In this document: piece after piece, positions 33,114-42,297 of the stretch
Position numbering within the stretch: position 1 is the first letter of the stretch
How the letters are laid out: every line of letters begins with the position of its first letter
NCBI GenBank assembly: GCA_934725855.1
Contig: CAKVCL010000011.1
Location: forward strand, 1 to 64,000
DNA: 64,000 nt
Reading direction: 5' to 3'
Origin: an uncultured Cellulosilyticum sp.
GTDB taxonomy: Bacteria > Bacillota > Clostridia > Lachnospirales > Cellulosilyticaceae
Made by a program: the position numbers and the translations under genes
The notes under the pieces: model-generated
What the model was told of the DNA's origin: nothing
What the model saw: only the letters and a program-made list of their open reading frames with translations
Databases searched by the model: none

Positions 33114-34221
33114 ATGCTAGAAATGGAACAATTAAAGATTGCATTAGAGCCATTTAAGGCTAAATTAATGGAAATGGGGAACTCTCTTTGACATAGAAAG
33201 ATGCAAAGAGAAGGCAATGCAATTAGAAGAAGTTTCGATGGATAATGCTTTTTGGACTGACAATGAGCGTGCCCAAAGTGTGTTACAAGAATTAAAAGGA
33301 TATAAAGATAAAATTGAAAAATATGAAAAGCTTTGCATGAGTTATGAAGATATCTTAGTTTTAATTGATATGGCAAATGAAGATGAAGATAGAGAACTAG
33401 CAGAGGAAGCAAAAGCAGAAACAGCAGCATTTAAAGAGAAATATGAAACCATGATGATTGCCACGCTATTAGATGGTGAGTATGACAGAAATAATGCGAT
33501 ATTAGAATTACATCCAGGTGCTGGTGGAACAGAATCATGTGATTGGGTGAGTATGCTATTTAGAATGTACACTCGATGGGCAGAAGCGCATGGATATAAA
33601 GTAGAAGTTTTAGATTATTTAGAGGGTGATGAGGCAGGCATTAAGTCTGTGACGATTCAAGTGACAGGAGAAAACGCTTATGGTTATTTAAAATCTGAGA
33701 AGGGAATTCACCGTTTAGTTAGAATATCTCCATTTGATTCTTCGGGAAGACGACATACTTCATTTGCTTCATGTGATGTTATACCAGAAATTACAGATGA
33801 AATTAGCATTGAGATTAGACCAGAGGATCTAAGAATTGATACGTATCGTTCAACAGGAGCGGGTGGACAACATATTAATACCACGGATTCTGCTGTACGT
33901 ATTACTCATCTTCCAACGGGGATTGTTGTACAGTGTCAAAACGAACGTTCTCAAATTCAAAATAGAGATCGTGCGATGCAAATGCTTCGTGCGAAGCTTC
34001 ATGAAAAAGAAGAAGAAGAACGTATGGATAGAATTGATGGGATAAGAGGCGAAAAGAAAGAGATCGCTTGGGGAAGTCAAATTCGCTCCTATGTATTTCA
34101 TCCTTACAACATGGTTAAAGATCATCGCACTAATGAAGAAACTGGAAATACTTCTGCAGTAATGGATGGAGAATTAGACCGATTTATGAATGCTTATTTA
34201 GGGTGGATTCATCAAAAATAG
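33114..34221 (+). CDS. prfB: Peptide chain release factor 2 (programmed +1 frameshift)
   Basis: The product is a 368-residue RF2 made from two frames: codons 1-25 from ATG 33114 ([25 protein letters not shown]), then an in-frame TGA at 33189-33191. Slipping forward one base at CTT-T gives GAC and continues as [14 protein letters not shown] to 34221. This is the autoregulatory prfB shift: low RF2 delays termination at UGA and favours frameshifting. The tripeptide-like [15 protein letters not shown] and the GGQ motif [16 protein letters not shown] (catalytic) are present. AAAGGAG precedes the start. The SD-like stimulator upstream of the slip site is atypical, six rather than three bases from CTT. 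Confidence 0.93.
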
Positions 34222-34242
34222 TCTATAAGTGAGGGGAATGTA

Positions 34243-34725
34243 ATGGAAAATAGGCAAATCATTGTTTTTAAATTAATGGAACATGAATTTGGAATGGATA
34301 TCACAAAGGTATTAGAAATATTAAATTATGAAGAAGTCAGACCTGTACCCAATGTACCAGACTACGTAGAAGGCATTATTAATGTACGTGGCAACGTTTA
34401 TCCTATTTTTAATTTACGAAAAAGACTCAATATGGAATTAACAAAAGAGATGAATGAGACAAAATTTATTTTACTACACTTAGATAATATTAGAGTTGGT
34501 TTTTTAGTAGATAGTGTAAGCGAAATCTTAACTGTTGATGAAGCACAAGTAGAAAAAGCACCTCAGATGATCGACAAAAATAAAATCAACCCCATAGACT
34601 ATATTATTAAGCAAGAAGGCAGGATGATTATTGTACTCAATGTGGAATTACTGATTTCGGAAGAAGAAAATTTATTCATACAAGGAGTTTCAGATGAAAA
34701 AGATAGTGGTGGCAACTCAAAATAA
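34243..34725 (+). CDS. CheW-like chemotaxis coupling protein
   Basis: A 160-residue single CheW domain: IIVFKLMEHEFGMDITKVLEILNYEEVRPVPNVPDYVEGIINVRGNVYPIFNLRKRL, with the family's P-x-x-P-x-x-V-x-G-I-x-N-x-R-G signature at about residues 36-51. CheW couples chemoreceptors to the kinase CheA, so the organism is probably motile. It sits between prfB and rdgB, away from other chemotaxis genes, and its end overlaps the rdgB start by 32 bases. Another CheW-containing gene (cheV) lies at 57195. A role as an isolated adaptor for a specific receptor is possible. Confidence 0.88.
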   Translation: MENRQIIVFKLMEHEFGMDITKVLEILNYEEVRPVPNVPDYVEGIINVRGNVYPIFNLRKRLNMELTKEMNETKFILLHLDNIRVGFLVDSVSEILTVDEAQVEKAPQMIDKNKINPIDYIIKQEGRMIIVLNVELLISEEENLFIQGVSDEKDSGGNSK

Positions 34726-35293
34726 AGGTAAGGTTAAAGAAATTAAGGAGATTCTAGCAGATTTACCTGTTGAAGTTAAAACGATGGGTGAAGTTGGAAT
34801 AGACATTGATGTAGAGGAAAATGGGACAACATTTGAAGAGAATGCAACCATTAAGGCAGAAACAATTAGTAGGTTTACAGATGCGCTAGTGATTGCGGAT
34901 GATTCTGGGCTTGAAATAGATTACTTAAATAAGGAACCAGGTATTTACTCTGCTCGCTATTTAGGAAAAGATACACCTTATGAAATTAAAAACCAAATGA
35001 TTATTGATAGGCTAGAAGGTGTACCAAAAGAAAAAAGAACAGCACGTTTTGTATGTGCTATGGCATTAGCCGAGGCAGGAAAAGAAACTGTCACAACTTA
35101 TGCAACTATAGAAGGTTATATAGGGGATCATGCTGAAGGTGAAAATGGTTTTGGATATGATCCAATTTTCTTTGTAGATGAGTTAGGAACCTCTACAGCT
35201 AATATATCCTTAGAAGCTAAAAATGAGATCAGCCATCGTGCTAAGGCGCTTCGCAGTATGGCCCCCAAAATTAAAGAAAGGCTGAATGAATAG
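34694..35293 (+). CDS. rdgB: XTP/dITP diphosphatase (RdgB/HAM1)
   Basis: A 199-residue house-cleaning pyrophosphatase removing XTP and dITP from the nucleotide pool. VVATQNKGKVKEIKEIL (substrate-binding start), EENGTTFEENATIKAE, ADDSGLEIDYLNKEPGIYSARY and GENGFGYDPIFFV ... ISHRAKAL are HAM1 signatures. The ATG lies inside the end of the cheW gene (32-base overlap) with AAGGAG 6 bases before it. A phosphoesterase gene follows after 6 bases, a pairing common in Clostridia. Confidence 0.94.
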   Translation: MKKIVVATQNKGKVKEIKEILADLPVEVKTMGEVGIDIDVEENGTTFEENATIKAETISRFTDALVIADDSGLEIDYLNKEPGIYSARYLGKDTPYEIKNQMIIDRLEGVPKEKRTARFVCAMALAEAGKETVTTYATIEGYIGDHAEGENGFGYDPIFFVDELGTSTANISLEAKNEISHRAKALRSMAPKIKERLNE

Positions 35294-35299
35294 GCTAAA

Positions 35300-35842
35300 A
35301 TGAAAATACTAGTTATAAGCGATACGCATGGAAAGCTTGACAACGCAAAAAGAATTGTAGAAAGTGTGATGGAAGCAGGGATAAAATATGTCTTACATTG
35401 TGGGGATTATGTTAGCGATGCGCGCCTGTTACAGAAGTTTTATCCTGAGCTAGAAGTTAATAGTGTATATGGCAATTGTGATATTGGTTTTGGTGGTGCA
35501 AATGATGAAGTGATTGAAATAGAGGGCGTTTCCATCTATATGACCCATGGACACAAATATGGTGTGAAATGGGGAGACTACGAAGACCTATGGATTGATG
35601 CAAATGCTTATGATGCAAGTGTAGCAATATGTGGACATTCCCATGAAGCCCATCTAGAGAAGAGACAAGGCATTCTTATGATGAATCCAGGAAGTCTATC
35701 CTTGCCAAGAGATAGTCAGTACCCTTCCTATGGTATATTAGAAATTAAAAATGGGAAGGTTATAAGTGCAAAGATTATGCAAATTTATGATAATGGAGTC
35801 ATAAGAGAACATCTAATATCTAGCCTATTTGGTATTAAATAA
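35300..35842 (+). CDS. Metallophosphoesterase (YfcE/MJ0936 family)
   Basis: A 180-residue calcineurin-like phosphodiesterase. Metal ligands are visible in ISDTHGKLDNA (residues 6-16), LHCGDYVSD, GNCD, THGHKYGV and CGHSHEAHLE. Family members hydrolyse phosphodiesters such as cyclic nucleotides, with the physiological substrate unknown. It is co-transcribed with rdgB (6-base gap). The ribosome site is weak (GAATAGG). Confidence 0.88.
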   Translation: MKILVISDTHGKLDNAKRIVESVMEAGIKYVLHCGDYVSDARLLQKFYPELEVNSVYGNCDIGFGGANDEVIEIEGVSIYMTHGHKYGVKWGDYEDLWIDANAYDASVAICGHSHEAHLEKRQGILMMNPGSLSLPRDSQYPSYGILEIKNGKVISAKIMQIYDNGVIREHLISSLFGIK

Positions 35843-35882
35843 AAATCTAATAGGTAAAAAGTAAAAAAAACTATAAAAGGTG

Positions 35883-35954
35883 TTGACGTATGCAAAGAAC
35901 TTATGTATAATACATTTTGTCAGTTGGCGCTGATTAGCAAAAACTGACAAAATG
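35883..35954 (+). promoter_or_regulatory. Promoter and leader hairpin of the large tRNA operon
   Basis: TTGACG (35883-35888), 17-base spacer, TATAAT (35906-35911). The leader holds a 13-bp perfect hairpin, CATTTTGTCAGTT with AACTGACAAAATG (35913-35925, 35942-35954), 14 bases before the first tRNA. No T-run, so processing or stability rather than termination. Confidence 0.8.
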
Positions 35955-35967
35955 AAGCATACGACAT

Positions 35968-36038
35968 GCGGGTGTAGTTCAATGGTAGAACTTCAGCCTT
36001 CCAAGCTGACTACGTGGGTTCGATTCCCATCACCCGCT
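35968..36038 (+). tRNA. tRNA-Gly (TCC)
   Basis: Acceptor GCGGGTG/CACCCGC, discriminator T, anticodon loop CTTCCAA gives TCC. CCA not encoded. Same as the copy at 36523. Confidence 0.95.
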
Positions 36039-36042
36039 CTGT

Positions 36043-36119
<77 letters not shown>

Positions 36120-36124
36120 TTTAT

Positions 36125-36199
36125 GGTGGGTGTAGCTCAGTTGGTAGTAGCACTGGATTGTGGTTCCAGGTGTCGTGGGTTCGAGTCCCATCTCCCACC
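36125..36199 (+). tRNA. tRNA-His (GTG)
   Basis: Anticodon loop TTGTGGT gives GTG. The extra 5' G (-1) faces C73 as expected for tRNA-His. The acceptor GTGGGTG against CTCCCAC contains one T-T mismatch at pair 6-67. CCA not encoded. Confidence 0.9.
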
Positions 36200-36237
36200 T
36201 TTTGTTATGTCTTAAAAGATATAACTATATATCATAT

Positions 36238-36309
36238 AGGGTTATCGCCAAGCGGTAAGGCACAGGATTTTGATTCCTGCATACGGAGGTTCGAATCCTC
36301 CTAGCCCTG
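36238..36309 (+). tRNA. tRNA-Gln (TTG)
   Basis: Acceptor AGGGTTA/TAGCCCT, discriminator G, anticodon loop TTTTGAT gives TTG. Differs from the copy at 36681 by one base (ATACGG against ATGCGG). Confidence 0.95.
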
Positions 36310-36313
36310 GTAT

Positions 36314-36386
36314 GGGTCACTAGCTCAGTCGGTAGAGCACTTGACTTTTAATCAAGTTGTCCCGGGTTCGATTCCCGGGTGGCTCA
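36314..36386 (+). tRNA. tRNA-Lys (TTT)
   Basis: Acceptor GGGTCAC/GTGGCTC, discriminator A, loop CTTTTAA gives TTT. Standard T-arm GGGTTCGATTCCC. Confidence 0.95.
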
Positions 36387-36417
36387 GTTCTTAGCAAATC
36401 GCTAAGGTGATGAATAT

Positions 36418-36499
36418 GCGGGCGTGGCGGAATTGGCAGACGCACTAGACTTAGGATCTAGCGCCGCGAGGTGTAAGGGTTCGACTCCCTTCGCCCGCA
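36418..36499 (+). tRNA. tRNA-Leu (TAG)
   Basis: Acceptor GCGGGCG/CGCCCGC, discriminator A, loop CTTAGGA gives TAG, with the long variable arm of a class II tRNA. Confidence 0.95.
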
Positions 36500-36522
36500 T
36501 ACTTAAATTTCATAAACACCAT

Positions 36523-36593
36523 GCGGGTGTAGTTCAATGGTAGAACTTCAGCCTTCCAAGCTGACTACGTGGGTTCGATTCCCATCACCCGCT
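36523..36593 (+). tRNA. tRNA-Gly (TCC), second copy
   Basis: Identical to the tRNA at 35968-36038. It starts the second Gly-Arg-Gln run in the array. Confidence 0.95.
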
Positions 36594-36600
36594 TTTATAT

Positions 36601-36677
<77 letters not shown>

Positions 36678-36680
36678 TAT

Positions 36681-36752
36681 AGGGTTATCGCCAAGCGGTA
36701 AGGCACAGGATTTTGATTCCTGCATGCGGAGGTTCGAATCCTCCTAGCCCTG
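36681..36752 (+). tRNA. tRNA-Gln (TTG), second copy
   Basis: One base differs from 36238-36309, just before the T-arm. Last gene of the operon. Confidence 0.95.
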
Positions 36753-36760
36753 TATTAGTT

Positions 36761-36795
36761 AAAAAGGTTAGCATCTTTAGATGCTAACCTTTTTT
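36761..36795 (+). terminator. Terminator of the tRNA array
   Basis: AAAAAGGTTAGCAT and ATGCTAACCTTTTT, perfect 14 bp, plus T. A second, GC-rich hairpin CGCGTGCA/TGCACGCG follows at 36797-36819, before the stop of the convergent CYTH gene. Confidence 0.9.
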
Positions 36796-36820
36796 GCGCG
36801 TGCAGCAAAGTTGCACGCGT

Positions 36821-37273
36821 TTATTGAGGTAAACCTTTAAGGGAAAGGTTATTATTTTTGTACCGAGCATCTAAACTAATATCCTTACCGAACCAAGATG
36901 GGGGGGTGAAATGATTGGCTGCTTCTAAAGAAGCAAATTCCACTTCAACCGTAGTAAGGGGGGACAAGCCACCTTCAAATACATCAAGTTCAGCAGTAAG
37001 CCCATCCTCTAAAGGAATCAAGTAGCGTTTTTTAGTAATCACTGTCCCTTCTACTTTTTTTAGTAAAGTATGAAACTCTTCATCGGTGATAGGTATTTCA
37101 TATTCTTCGCGTGAAATCGCACCGCTAGACTTTATAGTTAGAAAAAAATTATCATTAGATTGGCGAATACGAATAACAGGCTGAATAGAAACATAAGCTT
37201 GTGTGATTTGAATAACAGGATATTTGTCAAGTGTGGGGCATTTATTAACTAAAAATTTACGTTCAATTTCCAT
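36821..37273 (-). CDS. CYTH domain protein (triphosphate-binding)
   Basis: A 150-residue CYTH protein. It opens with the diagnostic ExExK motif MEIERKFLV, and RIRQSNDNFFLTIKSSG, EEYEIPI, KKRYLIPLEDGLTAELDVFEGGL and VEVEFASLEAANHF supply the charged residues of the triphosphate tunnel. Bacterial members hydrolyse inorganic tripolyphosphate or thiamine triphosphate; adenylate cyclase activity is rarer. It is shorter than the class with a CHAD domain, so stand-alone tripolyphosphatase is the best guess. It converges on the tRNA array and stands alone. Confidence 0.85.
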   Translation of the reverse strand: MEIERKFLVNKCPTLDKYPVIQITQAYVSIQPVIRIRQSNDNFFLTIKSSGAISREEYEIPITDEEFHTLLKKVEGTVITKKRYLIPLEDGLTAELDVFEGGLSPLTTVEVEFASLEAANHFTPPSWFGKDISLDARYKNNNLSLKGLPQ

Positions 37274-37536
37274 CGTTTACTCCTAGAGATTTATATAAAA
37301 TTTACTCACATATGATAAAACCAAGTAAAAGGAATGTATCATTTGTTTGTATCATATCATAAGGAAAAGGAAGAATAAATCATAATTTGATGTAGAAAAA
37401 TATAATTTATGCAAAATGAGTGTCAATAGTACAGAAATAAATGTTTTTATAGAATTAAGGGTATGGTATAATAAGGCATACGATAAAAGGTATAAGAAAT
37501 ATGGAGTTTTTAGTAAAAGAAGAGAGGAAGGATTGA

Positions 37537-38082
37537 ATGAAGGTCGCAGTATATTTTGGGACTGGCTATGAGGAAATTGAAGCACTCGGAGCGGTGGATG
37601 TTCTTAGAAGAGCAGGTATAGAAGTTATTTTAGTGGGTGTAGATGCAAAAACAGTTGTTAGCTCACATAAGATTAGCATTAACATGGATGCAGTCATTAC
37701 GGAGATTAACCATGATGAAATCGATATGATGGTATTGCCGGGAGGTGTGCCAGGAGTTAATAATCTTGCAAATAGTGCTTTATTAATAGAGCAGCTAAAG
37801 AAATTTAAAAATGAAGGTAAATGGATTGCAGCCATTTGTGCTGCACCAGGCGTTGTATTAGGAGAGGCAGGATTATTAGAAGGAGAAAAAGCAACTTGCT
37901 ATCCAGGATATGAAGAAAAGATGCGTGGATGTGAAGCTATAGATGAAAGAGTTGTTGTAAGTCATAAAGTGATTACCGCTAAAGGTGCAGGCGCAAGTTT
38001 AGAGTTTGCTTATAAGATTCTAGAAGTGCTTAAAGATAAAGAAACAGCCGATCAAATAAGACATAAAATGATTGCAGATTAA
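37537..38082 (+). CDS. DJ-1/PfpI family protein (YajL/ThiJ type)
   Basis: A 181-residue DJ-1 fold protein. VAVYFGTGYEEIEALGAVDVLRRAGIEV contains the conserved Glu, and WIAAICAAPGVVLGEAGLL carries the reactive nucleophile-elbow Cys (about residue 99); KVITAKGAGASLEFAYKI is the family's closing motif. Members act as glyoxalase III, deglycase-like or redox chaperones; the exact activity is disputed. Single gene with AGAGAGGAAGGATTG before the ATG and a terminator after. Confidence 0.9.
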   Translation: MKVAVYFGTGYEEIEALGAVDVLRRAGIEVILVGVDAKTVVSSHKISINMDAVITEINHDEIDMMVLPGGVPGVNNLANSALLIEQLKKFKNEGKWIAAICAAPGVVLGEAGLLEGEKATCYPGYEEKMRGCEAIDERVVVSHKVITAKGAGASLEFAYKILEVLKDKETADQIRHKMIAD

Positions 38083-38115
38083 AATAACAGTAAGGAAAAA
38101 CCTTACTGCTATTTT
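38081..38115. terminator. Terminator after the DJ-1 gene
   Basis: AAAATAACAGTAAGG pairs with CCTTACTGCTATTTT (one mismatch), loop AAAAA. It overlaps the stop codon and can serve the convergent gene too. Confidence 0.8.
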
Positions 38116-38158
38116 AATGAAAGAAATACTTATACTGATTTAATTAAAATAATCTATA

Positions 38159-38596
38159 TTAAAACACAGTAAGGTGAATGCGCTTAAATAGTTCTGGAAA
38201 ATCCTGATTAGTAATTTGACTTAGATTTAAGTCATCAAAAGCGAGTTGAACCTTATGTAGATTTAACTGATAAATTTCTGCTACTATTTCAGGAGTGTAA
38301 TGGCACCTTTTAGCATAACGCCATTGTCTAGATAAAAGCTTGCAAATTTCACTTGAAGAACTAAGCACAATTGAGAAAAACGTAATGGGATTAAGCTCAT
38401 CAATATTAAGGTTTTGCATATGTGCGGTAAGCTCATCGATTTCTATTTCTAAAATATGAGCAACATCATATACATGAAAAGGAGCTGAGCTTTCTTTTAA
38501 ATAGAGATCTATTGCCTCTATTTTAGGTCTAATAGATTTATTATAGTATGTTTCATAGTTAATGAGCTGAATACGGTTAGTAATAGGATTATTCAT
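38159..38596 (-). CDS. Hypothetical helical protein, possibly duplicated HTH-like units
   Basis: A 145-residue soluble protein I do not recognise. Two segments share a helix-turn-helix-like rhythm: VYDVAHILEIEIDELTAHMQNLNIDEL (about 42-68) and TPEIVAEIYQLNLHKVQLAFDDLNLSQI (about 101-128). Both pair a V/I-A-x-I-x-x-L core with a short turn and a second amphipathic helix. Between them is SEICKLLSRQWRYAKRCHY, basic and aromatic. It could be a small DNA-binding or adaptor protein; this is inference from pattern only. It is on the minus strand between the DJ-1 gene and tig, with AGGTTTACTTAA before the ATG. Confidence 0.5.
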   Translation of the reverse strand: MNNPITNRIQLINYETYYNKSIRPKIEAIDLYLKESSAPFHVYDVAHILEIEIDELTAHMQNLNIDELNPITFFSIVLSSSSEICKLLSRQWRYAKRCHYTPEIVAEIYQLNLHKVQLAFDDLNLSQITNQDFPELFKRIHLTVF

Positions 38597-38872
38597 TTAA
38601 GTAAACCTTTCTAGTTTAAATATCGTAGGATATAATCTATTATAAGCTAAGGGGTAGGGGCTTTACTATATGAAATACTTGGAATAAAATAGGACAATAT
38701 GTACAAATTAGAAATAATATGCAAGATATATATGAATAGGGCGAAAATATTAATATCCATGATATAGATTTTAGATAAATTATATGTTATAATAACGAAA
38801 TGTTAAATTATAATGCACTATTTATGCGTTACAGTATAGACAAAAGGGAAACCTTAAGGAGGATATATTTTA

Positions 38873-40171
38873 ATGAATGCACAAGTTGAAGTAATGGAAA
38901 AAAGCCAAGTAAAACTTACAGTTGAAATTGATGGGGCTCAAGTAGCTAAAGCAGTAGACGCTGCTTATGAATCTATGAAAAAAGATTTCAATATTCAAGG
39001 ATTCCGTAAAGGTAAAGTGCCACGCGCTATGATTGAAAAAATGTATGGGGTAGAAGTATTTTACAATAAAGCGGCAGACATCTTAATTGATGAAACATTA
39101 TTTGAAGCTATTGAAGCTAATAAAGTTGAAATCGCTGCTCGTATTCGTCCAAACGAATTAGAAGTCACAGAAATGAACAAAGATGGTATGAAATATACAG
39201 CAATTATCACTGTAAAACCAGAAGTAACACTTGGTGACTACAAAGACTTAGAAGTAGAAACTGAAAAAGTAGAAGTAACAGATGAAGAAGTTGATGCAGC
39301 AGTAAACGCTGAAGCAACTAAAAATGCACGTGAAATTACTGTAGAAGATAGAGCAGTTATGCCACAAGATAAAGTAACAATCGATTTCGAAGGATTTGTT
39401 GATGGTGAAGCTTTTGAAGGTGGAAAAGGCACAGATTATGATTTAGTTATTGGATCAAAAACATTCATTGATAACTTTGAAGACCAATTAATTGGTAAAA
39501 ACATTGGTGAAGAAGTAGAAGTAAACGTAACTTTCCCAGCTGAATATCATTCAAAAGAACTTGCTGGAAAACCTGCTTTATTCAAAGTAGCAATCAAAGG
39601 CATCAAAGTAAATGAAGTTCCAGAAATTAACGATGATTTCGCAGCAGATGTTTCAGAATTTGATACATTAGCTGAATATAAAGCTGATCTTAAGGCAAAA
39701 CTTCTTAAAGACAAAGAAGTTAATAGCAAAAATGTAGCAGATGCACAAGCAGTAGAAAATGCTGTTGCAAACGCAACCATTGAAGTACCAGAAGCTATGG
39801 TTGATGAACAAGTAGAGAGAAACATCAAACAATTTGAAAACCGTATGAAATCTCAAGGTCTTGAACTTAAACAATACTTACAATTTACAGGTCAAGATAT
39901 GGAAGCTTTCAAAGAAAACTTCAAAAAAGATGCAGAGCATCAAATTAAATCTCGTTTAGTACTTGAAAAAATTGCAGAAGTAGAAGCTATCGAAGTTTCT
40001 GACGAAGAAATTGATGCAGAATTAAAACAAATTGCTGAAATGTATCGTATGCCATTTGAAGAACTTAAGAAATCATTTGCAAGCTATGAAAAAGATTCAT
40101 TATCTGCAGATATTAAAGTTCAAAAGGCAGCTAAAGTCATCACAGAATCAGCAAAAGTAGTTGTAAAATAA
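38873..40171 (+). CDS. tig: Trigger factor
   Basis: A 432-residue ribosome-bound chaperone and prolyl isomerase. The N-terminal ribosome-binding domain carries the signature NIQGFRKGKVPRAMIEKMYG (the GFRxGKxP loop). An FKBP-type domain follows at about 150-240 (MPQDKVTIDFEGFVDGEAFEGGKGTDYDLVIGSKTFIDNFEDQLIG), then the helical C-domain to the end. It starts behind AAGGAGG and leads the tig-clpP-clpX-lonB-lonA-engB run, as in many Firmicutes. Codon use is strongly biased, suggesting high expression. Confidence 0.96.
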   Translation: MNAQVEVMEKSQVKLTVEIDGAQVAKAVDAAYESMKKDFNIQGFRKGKVPRAMIEKMYGVEVFYNKAADILIDETLFEAIEANKVEIAARIRPNELEVTEMNKDGMKYTAIITVKPEVTLGDYKDLEVETEKVEVTDEEVDAAVNAEATKNAREITVEDRAVMPQDKVTIDFEGFVDGEAFEGGKGTDYDLVIGSKTFIDNFEDQLIGKNIGEEVEVNVTFPAEYHSKELAGKPALFKVAIKGIKVNEVPEINDDFAADVSEFDTLAEYKADLKAKLLKDKEVNSKNVADAQAVENAVANATIEVPEAMVDEQVERNIKQFENRMKSQGLELKQYLQFTGQDMEAFKENFKKDAEHQIKSRLVLEKIAEVEAIEVSDEEIDAELKQIAEMYRMPFEELKKSFASYEKDSLSADIKVQKAAKVITESAKVVVK

Positions 40172-40218
40172 TAAACTAAATAACTTGGTTACAGCAAGAT
40201 GAAAAGGAGGCTGCGAGA

Positions 40219-40803
40219 ATGAGTAGTTTAGTTCCAATGGTTATTGAACAGACAAATAGGGGAGAACGTTCATATGACATTTACTCTCGTCTGTTAAAAG
40301 ATCGTATCATTATATTAGGTGATGAGGTCAACAGTGTTACAGCTAATCTTATTGTTGCACAACTCTTATTTTTAGAGGCAGAAGACCCAGATAAAGACAT
40401 CATGTTTTACATTAATAGCCCTGGTGGATCTATTACAGATGGTATGGCTATCTATGATACCATGCAATACATTAAATGTGATGTATCAACAATCTGCATG
40501 GGACTTGCAGCTAGTATGAGTGCTTTTTTACTAGCAGGTGGAACAAAAGGAAAACGTTGTGCCTTACCTAATGCTGAAATTATGATTCACCAACCTTTAG
40601 GTGGCGCAAAGGGTCAAGCAACAGATATTCAAATCACCGCTGAACACATTTTAAAGACAAAAGAACGTATGAATCGTATGTTATCTGAATTTACAGGTCA
40701 AGATATTGAGACAATCAAAAAGGATACTGAAAGAGATAATTGGCTGACTGCTGAAGAAGCAAAAGCATATGGTCTTATTGATAAAGTGATTACGAGATCA
40801 TAA
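40219..40803 (+). CDS. clpP: ATP-dependent Clp protease proteolytic subunit
   Basis: A 194-residue serine protease forming the tetradecameric barrel. The catalytic triad is visible: Ser in [13 protein letters not shown] (about 98), His in [15 protein letters not shown] (about 123), Asp in [13 protein letters not shown] (about 172). It degrades unfolded and regulatory proteins delivered by ClpX. AAAAGGAGG precedes the ATG; clpX begins 14 bases after the stop. No CtsR-type operator is evident upstream. Confidence 0.97.
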   Translation: MSSLVPMVIEQTNRGERSYDIYSRLLKDRIIILGDEVNSVTANLIVAQLLFLEAEDPDKDIMFYINSPGGSITDGMAIYDTMQYIKCDVSTICMGLAASMSAFLLAGGTKGKRCALPNAEIMIHQPLGGAKGQATDIQITAEHILKTKERMNRMLSEFTGQDIETIKKDTERDNWLTAEEAKAYGLIDKVITRS

Positions 40804-40817
40804 AAAGGAGGTGCCAA

Positions 40818-42098
40818 ATGCCAACAAAATTTGATGATACAAAACAATTAAGATGTTCTTTTTGTGGTAAAACACAAGATCAAGTTAAAAGGTTAATTGC
40901 AGGACCTAATGTTTACATTTGTGATGAATGTATTGAATTATGTTCTGAAATTATTGAAGAAGAACTTGAAGGTGCATATGAAGAAGATGAGGCAATGGAT
41001 ATTCCGAAACCTAAAGAAATCAAAGCACATTTAGATGAATATGTTATTGGTCAGGATGATGCAAAAAAAGCATTAGCAGTTGCTGTGTATAATCATTATA
41101 AACGTATCTATAAACAACGCAAAAATGATGAAGTTGATATCCAAAAAAGTAACATTTTACTTTTAGGACCTACTGGTACGGGTAAGACATATTTAGCTCA
41201 AACTTTAGCTAAAATGCTTAATGTGCCATTTGCAGTTGCTGATGCCACCTCTTTAACAGAAGCTGGATATGTAGGTGAGGATGTAGAAAATATCTTACTT
41301 AAACTCATCCAAGCTGCTAATTATGATATCGAAAAGGCGCAAATCGGTATTATTTATATCGATGAAATTGATAAGATTTCTAGAAAATCAGAAAATCCAT
41401 CGATTACACGTGATGTAAGTGGTGAAGGTGTACAACAAGCTCTTTTAAAGATTATTGAGGGAACAGTTGCTTCTGTACCACCTCAAGGTGGAAGAAAACA
41501 TCCACATCAAGAGTTTATTCAAATTGATACGACAAATATTTTATTTATTTGTGGTGGTGCATTTGATGGCCTTGATAAAATCATTGAAAGAAGAGTTGGA
41601 CATAAAGGAATTGGATTTGGTGCTAAGGTAGTATCAAAACAAGAAAAAAACGTTGGAGAACTTTATAGTCAAGCAGAACCACAAGATCTTGTAAAATTCG
41701 GATTGATTCCTGAGTTTGTTGGACGTATTCCTTCAGTAGTTGCACTTAACAACTTAGATAAGGAAGCACTCATTAGAATTCTTACTGAACCTAAAAATGC
41801 ACTGGTAAAACAATATAAGCATTTATTTGAAATAGATGGAATTGATCTTGAATTTGATGATGCTGCGCTAGTTGCCATTGCTAATTTAGCGATCGAAAGA
41901 GAAACAGGAGCAAGGGGACTTCGAGCAATATTTGAGACTATGATGAGAGACATTATGTATGAAGCTCCATCTATTGGTGACTCATTAGAGAAAGTCATTA
42001 TTCATGAGAATGTTATTACAAATCATGAACAACCTACTTTGGTTTATAGCGACAAAGCAAAAGCAAAGTCGAAGAAATCAACAGATGAATCAGCATAA
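40818..42098 (+). CDS. clpX: ATP-dependent Clp protease ATPase subunit ClpX
   Basis: A 426-residue AAA+ unfoldase. The N-terminal zinc-binding domain has CSFCGKTQ ... CDECIELC (residues about 14-42). Walker A is [17 protein letters not shown], Walker [14 protein letters not shown]. The [19 protein letters not shown] region, the IGF loop for ClpP docking ([11 protein letters not shown]) and sensor motif [12 protein letters not shown] are all present. It is co-transcribed with clpP; the unit ends with a very strong terminator. Confidence 0.97.
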   Translation: MPTKFDDTKQLRCSFCGKTQDQVKRLIAGPNVYICDECIELCSEIIEEELEGAYEEDEAMDIPKPKEIKAHLDEYVIGQDDAKKALAVAVYNHYKRIYKQRKNDEVDIQKSNILLLGPTGTGKTYLAQTLAKMLNVPFAVADATSLTEAGYVGEDVENILLKLIQAANYDIEKAQIGIIYIDEIDKISRKSENPSITRDVSGEGVQQALLKIIEGTVASVPPQGGRKHPHQEFIQIDTTNILFICGGAFDGLDKIIERRVGHKGIGFGAKVVSKQEKNVGELYSQAEPQDLVKFGLIPEFVGRIPSVVALNNLDKEALIRILTEPKNALVKQYKHLFEIDGIDLEFDDAALVAIANLAIERETGARGLRAIFETMMRDIMYEAPSIGDSLEKVIIHENVITNHEQPTLVYSDKAKAKSKKSTDESA

Positions 42099-42135
42099 TA
42101 ATGGGTAAAGACATTATAAGTACATCTGTCTATAT

Positions 42136-42180
42136 CATTCAAAAAGCAGCTTACTTTTAAAGTAAGCTGCTTTTTGAATG
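42136..42180 (+). terminator. Terminator of tig/clpPX
   Basis: A stem of about 20 bp (42136-42157 with 42161-42180), sharing AAAAAGCAGCTTACTTT/AGTAAGCTGCTTTTT, followed by AATGG rather than a long U-run; the U-run is inside the 3' arm. Confidence 0.85.
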
Positions 42181-42297
42181 GATTTTTAGTCAACTATTTT
42201 TCTAGCGTAAAAAGAAGAAACCAATCCTTTAAAGAGTATCATTTTAGTATAAAATGGCAATACTTGAAGATAAGAAAAGCAAGTAGGAGGATGTTTT

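Noticed and set aside
33217..34221. prfB starting at ATG 33217 without frameshift
   Set aside because: Upstream codons in two frames continue RF2 sequence across CTT-TGA-C, so the shorter start ignores the conserved frameshift.
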